Origin: Nocardioides lianchengensis
GTDB taxonomy: Bacteria; Actinomycetota; Actinomycetes; Propionibacteriales; Nocardioidaceae
Assembly: GCF_900101465.1 (NCBI RefSeq)
Contig: NZ_FMZM01000007.1
Coordinates: 133,943-197,942 of the forward strand
DNA: 64,000 nucleotides
Reading direction: 5' to 3'
Both the position numbers and the translations under genes were made by a program. Of this stretch, positions 60,527-64,000 are shown in pieces. The notes under the pieces were generated by a model. The model was given only the letters and a program-made list of their open reading frames with translations, had not been told where the DNA came from and did not search any database. Every line of letters begins with the position of its first letter. Within the stretch, counting starts at the first letter, position 1.

Positions 60527-62504
60527 CTTCCCGCACCTGCTCCGGCCCGGCCGGATCGGGGAGATGACGACCCGGAACCGGATCGTCATGTCGCCGATGG
60601 AGACGATGTACGGCACGCCCGACGGGCTGCCCTCGGAGCGCACGGTCGCCTACTTCGCGGAGCGGGCCGCGGGCGGCGTCGGGCTGGTCACCCTGGGCGC
60701 CACGGGGATCGACCACCAGCACCCGGAGACCCCCGGCGGGCTGCACCTCGGCACCGACGAGGCGGTCGCCGCGCACCGCCGGCTGGTCGAGGCGGTGCAC
60801 GCCCACGGCGCGCGGATCCAGCCGCAGATCGTGCACGCCGGACCCGACGGGCTCGGTCCGGAGATGCACGGCGTGACGTCGCTCGGGCCGAGCGCGATCC
60901 CGTCGTACCTCACCGGTCGGCCCTCGACGGAGATGACCAAGGCCGACATCGCGGCGCTGCTCGACCGCTACCGGGCGGCGGTGCGCCGCGTCGCCGAGGC
61001 GGGGTACGACGGCCTCGAGCTGCACGCCGCGCACGGCTACATGATGATCGGCTCGTTCCTCGCCCCGCAGCGCAACCGGCGCACCGACCGCTACCGCGGC
61101 ACCAGCCCGGAGGGCCGGCTGCGGCTGCTGCTGGAGGTGCTCGCGGCGATCCGCGCCGAGGTCGACCTGCCGGTCACGCTGCGCATCTCCGGCTACGAGC
61201 GGGTGGCCGGCGGGCGGCCGGTCTGGGAGACCGCCGGGTCGGCGCCGCTGCTGGTCGAGGCCGGTGTCGCCGCGTTCCACATCAGCGGCGGGGTGATCGA
61301 CCGGCTGGTCACCCGGATGGTCAACGGCGCCGACGACGGCGACGGGCTGAACGTGGGCGCGGCGGCCGCGGTGAAGCAGGTCGTCGACGTGCCGGTGATC
61401 GCGGTCGGCCGGCTGCACGACCCGGTGCTGGCCGAGCGGGTGCTGGCCGAGGGGCGGGCCGACTTCGTGGCCCTGGCCCGGCCGCTGCTCGCCGATCCCG
61501 ACCTGCCCCGCAAGCTCGCCACCGGCCGGCACCAGCGGGTCCGCCGCTGCATCTCCTGCGAGAACTGCATCGACTCCCTGGAGCAGCGCTTCTCGGTCGA
61601 CTGCGCCGTCAACGCCCGGACCGGCCGCGAGCTCGAGCTGCTCCCGACCCCGACGACCCGGGCCCGGCACGTGGTGGTCGTCGGCGGCGGGCCGGCCGGC
61701 CTGGAGGCCGCCCGCGTCGCGGCCGGTCGCGGGCACCGGGTCACGCTCCTCGAGCGGGGCCGGCGGCTGGGCGGGGCGCTGGTCTGGGCGTCGGTCGTGC
61801 ACCCGGAGAACGAGCCGTTCCTGACCTGGCTGCGTGACGAGGTCGGGCGCGCGGGGGTCGACGTACGCCTGCGGACCGCGGCGACGCCGGACCTGGTCGC
61901 CGCGCTGGCGCCCGACGTGGTCGTGGTCGCGACCGGAGGGCGGATCGAGGTGCCGGAGCTGCCCGGCGCCCACCTGCCCCACGTCCGTCGCGGTGTCGAG
62001 CTGCGCGAGCGGCTCGCGGGACTCCCGCTCGTCCGGCCGGGACTGGTCCGCGCCGCGAGCCGCGCCTGGCTCCCGCTCGGGAACCGCGTCGCGCTGGTCG
62101 GCGGCGACCTGGTGGCGATCGAGCTGGCCGAGCTGCTGGCCACCCGCGGCCGGCTCGTCACGGTGCTGGAGGCCGGCCCCGAGCTCGCGCCCGAGGTCGG
62201 CTGGAAGCGCCGGACCGAGCACATGGACCGCCTCGACCGGCTCGGCGTCACCTGCCACGTCGGCGCGGTCGTCGAGCGGATCACGCCGGGCGGGCTGGCC
62301 TTCCGCCCCGCCGGCGGTACGACGCGCGCGCTCGCCGCGGACTCGGTCGTGCTGGCCGGCGAGGCCCGCCCCGACCTCGCGCTGCACGACGCCCTGGTGG
62401 CGCGGCTGCCCGGCGTACCCGTCACGCCGGTGGGGGACTGCACCGGTCTCGGGCTGATCCGCGGGGCGGTCGAGGACGGCGCCCGCGCGGGTTGTGTGAT
62501 CTGA
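60519..62504 (+). CDS. 2,4-dienoyl-CoA reductase/old-yellow-enzyme-type oxidoreductase
   Basis: 661 residues from GTG at 60519. Residues 1-340 are an FMN-binding TIM barrel (NRIVMSPMETMYGTPDGL, DGLELHAAHGYMMIGSFLAP). The iron-sulfur cluster cysteines are in RRCISCENCIDSL, with a fourth in FSVDCAVN. The C-terminal half is an FAD/NAD domain (VVVVGGGPAGLEAARVAAG, VALVGGDLVAIELAELLA). This is the FadH/trimethylamine-dehydrogenase layout. The substrate is unknown; with the DapB-like partner it may reduce a conjugated or unusual carbonyl compound. The YMMIGSFLAP variant of the usual YLLxQFLSP hints at a changed active site. Confidence 0.87.
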   Translation: MADFPHLLRPGRIGEMTTRNRIVMSPMETMYGTPDGLPSERTVAYFAERAAGGVGLVTLGATGIDHQHPETPGGLHLGTDEAVAAHRRLVEAVHAHGARIQPQIVHAGPDGLGPEMHGVTSLGPSAIPSYLTGRPSTEMTKADIAALLDRYRAAVRRVAEAGYDGLELHAAHGYMMIGSFLAPQRNRRTDRYRGTSPEGRLRLLLEVLAAIRAEVDLPVTLRISGYERVAGGRPVWETAGSAPLLVEAGVAAFHISGGVIDRLVTRMVNGADDGDGLNVGAAAAVKQVVDVPVIAVGRLHDPVLAERVLAEGRADFVALARPLLADPDLPRKLATGRHQRVRRCISCENCIDSLEQRFSVDCAVNARTGRELELLPTPTTRARHVVVVGGGPAGLEAARVAAGRGHRVTLLERGRRLGGALVWASVVHPENEPFLTWLRDEVGRAGVDVRLRTAATPDLVAALAPDVVVVATGGRIEVPELPGAHLPHVRRGVELRERLAGLPLVRPGLVRAASRAWLPLGNRVALVGGDLVAIELAELLATRGRLVTVLEAGPELAPEVGWKRRTEHMDRLDRLGVTCHVGAVVERITPGGLAFRPAGGTTRALAADSVVLAGEARPDLALHDALVARLPGVPVTPVGDCTGLGLIRGAVEDGARAGCVI

Positions 62505-62569
62505 GACCCATCCGGGAGGTCGGCGGCTCCGAACAGTGGGCACCAGCTCCCTCTCGAAAGGTCGTCCTC

Positions 62570-63253
62570 ATGCGCCGTCCCACCCCCAGCCTGATCGTGT
62601 CCGTGCTCGCCCTCGTGGTGGCCACCGGCGGCACGTCGTACGCCGCTGTGCAGCTCACCGGCAAGGACATCAAGAACGGCTCGATCTACTCGGCCGACAT
62701 CGCCGACCAGTCGCTGCGCGCGCGCGACTTCCGCGACGGTGTGCTGAAGCCGGGCCCGAAGGGCGACCGCGGGCCCGCGGGCGAGAAGGGCGACGCGGGT
62801 CCCGCCGGCACCGGCCGCTGGGCGCTCGTCGCCGCGGACGGCACCATCGAGGCGCAGTCCGGCGGCTTCACCGTCGCCTCGGCGTACGACGCCCCCGGGG
62901 CCCCCGCCGGCGCGGTCGGCAACGTCTACATCGACGCCAACGAGGACCTGAGCGACAACGCCGTGATCGCCACCATCGCCCTGCAGAACCAGGTCGACCA
63001 GAACGGCGACACCATCACCAACGGCCGCTCGCTGAACCCGGACGCCAACCCGGAGTTCTCCGGTGAGATCACCGCGACCCAGTGTGCGATCGCCGGCGTC
63101 GTGGCCTGCGCCCCGACCGGCACCAACACCGCCGAGCACCTCGTCGTCAGCCCCCGCCTCAGCGACGGCCAGGTCACCACGGCCCCGAACCGCAAGCGGT
63201 TCTACGTGGTCGTCACCGGCGACTCGACCGACTACGTGGCCCCCGCCGCCTGA
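62570..63253 (+). CDS. Secreted protein with a short collagen-like segment
   Basis: 227 residues. A signal peptide (LIVSVLALVVATGGTSYAAV) is followed by LTGKDIKNGSIYSADIADQS, a repeat-like segment typical of actinobacterial spore/coat-like secreted proteins. Residues about 61-80 hold Gly-X-Y triplets (GPKGDRGPAGEKGDAGPAG). The remaining C-terminal region is a beta-rich globular domain with two Cys (TQCAIAGVVACAPTG). Collagen-like triplets occur in surface proteins of many bacteria. No enzyme motif is seen. It lies alone before a palindromic terminator. Confidence 0.78.
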   Translation: MRRPTPSLIVSVLALVVATGGTSYAAVQLTGKDIKNGSIYSADIADQSLRARDFRDGVLKPGPKGDRGPAGEKGDAGPAGTGRWALVAADGTIEAQSGGFTVASAYDAPGAPAGAVGNVYIDANEDLSDNAVIATIALQNQVDQNGDTITNGRSLNPDANPEFSGEITATQCAIAGVVACAPTGTNTAEHLVVSPRLSDGQVTTAPNRKRFYVVVTGDSTDYVAPAA

Positions 63254-63262
63254 CCCCACCAC

Positions 63263-63307
63263 GTCGAGGGCCGAGTCAGCACCAGTGGTGCTGACTCGGC
63301 CCTCGAC
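63263..63307. terminator. 21-base perfect palindrome between convergent genes
   Basis: The arms 63263-63283 and 63287-63307 are perfectly complementary with loop AGT. The core GAGTCAGCACC-AGT is identical to the palindrome at 20841-20871. A half-copy TGCTGACTCGG follows at 63311, as it does at the first locus. Confidence 0.78.
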
Positions 63308-63334
63308 TTCTGCTGACTCGGCGAGGGCCGGGGG

Positions 63335-64000
63335 TCAGCGGGGCTCGTGGCTCTCCAGCTCGTTGTTGAAGGCCGAGTCCTTCCGGGACAGGTGCTCGCG
63401 GCGCTCCTCGTGGGTGAGCGCCTCGACCTGGGACCGGACGTCGGAGGGGAAGCCGGTCAGCTCCGGCGCCTCGGCCAGCGGGACGATCGTCTGCACGACG
63501 CGGTCGTCGTACACGTGGGTCATCGTGAACGACTGGTGGCCGTCCACCCCCGACACGAACCGCTCCAGCGGCGCCGGGTCGGAGGTGTAGCAGGTCGCCG
63601 AGGCCACCGAGACCGGGATGCCGGCGAAGGTGGAGTACGTCGAGTAGTGCAGGTGGCCCGCGAGGATCGTGCGGACGTCGGTGCCGCGCAGTACGTCGGC
63701 GAGCCGGTGCTGGTCGGCCAGCTCGATCACCTCGGCCGCCGGCAGCATCGGCGTCGGCACCGGCGGGTGGTGCATCGCCACGATCGTCCCGTGCTCGGCG
63801 GGCGTGGCCAGCACGTCGGCCAGCCAGGCCAGCTGGTCGTCGGTCAGCTCGCCGTGGTGGTAGCCCACCACGCTGGTGTCGAGGGCGACGATCCGCAGCC
63901 CGGCCACCTCGTGCACCCGGTCCTGGCACGCGTCCGGGTCGTCGGGGTCGACGTCGAAGAGCCCGCGCGAGTACGCCGCCCGCTCGTCGTGGTTGCCCAT
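63335..64000 (-). CDS. Calcineurin-like phosphodiesterase, 5' end outside window
   Basis: The 222 codons visible reach the window edge. The first residues are MGNHDERAAYSRGL, where GNHD is the third metal-binding block of the calcineurin-like family, so the protein must start beyond 64000 with its DxH and GDxxD blocks. AMHHPPVPTP and AGHLHYSTYS supply the later His ligands. This is typical of CpdA-like 3',5'-cyclic-nucleotide phosphodiesterases. The Met at 64000 is probably internal. Confidence 0.85.
   Translation of the reverse strand: MGNHDERAAYSRGLFDVDPDDPDACQDRVHEVAGLRIVALDTSVVGYHHGELTDDQLAWLADVLATPAEHGTIVAMHHPPVPTPMLPAAEVIELADQHRLADVLRGTDVRTILAGHLHYSTYSTFAGIPVSVASATCYTSDPAPLERFVSGVDGHQSFTMTHVYDDRVVQTIVPLAEAPELTGFPSDVRSQVEALTHEERREHLSRKDSAFNNELESHEPR

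Overview
The window is GC-rich DNA (roughly 70 % or more), densely packed with genes that use GTG/ATG starts and 4-base ATGA/GTGA stop-start overlaps. The gene set points to an actinomycete, most likely Nocardioides or a close relative in the Nocardioidaceae. It includes a Pls/PosA-type NRPS-like synthetase, a TctCBA transporter, many GntR regulators and a collagen-like secreted protein. This placement is inferred from gene content and composition, not from a marker gene. No rRNA, tRNA, prophage, insertion sequence or CRISPR array was seen.

Layout. 1-6430: two exported cell-surface proteins, the first a huge Gly/Asp-rich RTX-like protein cut by the window edge. 6530-9170: a TetR remnant, then a small cell-surface cluster (coiled-coil protein, LicD-methyltransferase fusion, cytidylyltransferase). 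9290-20830: an aldarate (glucarate) regulon. The leftward operon encodes KdgD, ketoglutarate-semialdehyde dehydrogenase, glucarate dehydratase, a 2-hydroxyacid dehydrogenase and a TauE-like permease. The rightward operon encodes TctC-TctB-TctA, a universal stress protein and a second glucarate dehydratase, with a LysR gene between them. Together they import glucarate-type acids and convert them to 2-oxoglutarate. 20890-24170: a galactarate/talarate dehydratase with its GntR regulator, divergent from a flavin D-2-hydroxyacid dehydrogenase. 24170-28210: a PAS/ATPase regulator and a YcnI/CopC copper cluster. 28210-34100: phosphopantetheinyl transferase, M1 aminopeptidase, Pls-type synthetase and a STAS protein.

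34140-48740: a deoxyhexose/hexonate region. It holds rhamnose mutarotase, two GntR regulators and a 12-gene operon: ABC importer, enolase-superfamily dehydratase, lactonase, aldo-keto reductase, alcohol dehydrogenase, KduD, KDG kinase, FAH hydrolase and SDR. It resembles oxidative L-fucose/L-rhamnose or uronate breakdown to pyruvate plus lactate or glyceraldehyde phosphate. 48930-57000: a second GntR-controlled operon (CoA-transferase, a leaderless solute-binding-like protein, enoyl-CoA hydratase, FAH, metallo-beta-lactamase, aldehyde dehydrogenase) and a divergent SDR. 57110-64000: LysR/MFS pair, DapB-like and old-yellow-enzyme-like oxidoreductases, a collagen-like secreted protein and a truncated phosphodiesterase.

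The most unusual feature is at 35353-36303. A small GIY-YIG nuclease gene sits inside a cluster of two kinds of short interspersed repeats arranged as inverted A-B pairs. The gene occupies the spacer of one pair, in a layout like RAYT transposases with their REP/BIME repeats. Long, often perfect palindromes also lie between many convergent genes, and one recurs with the same core at two distant loci.
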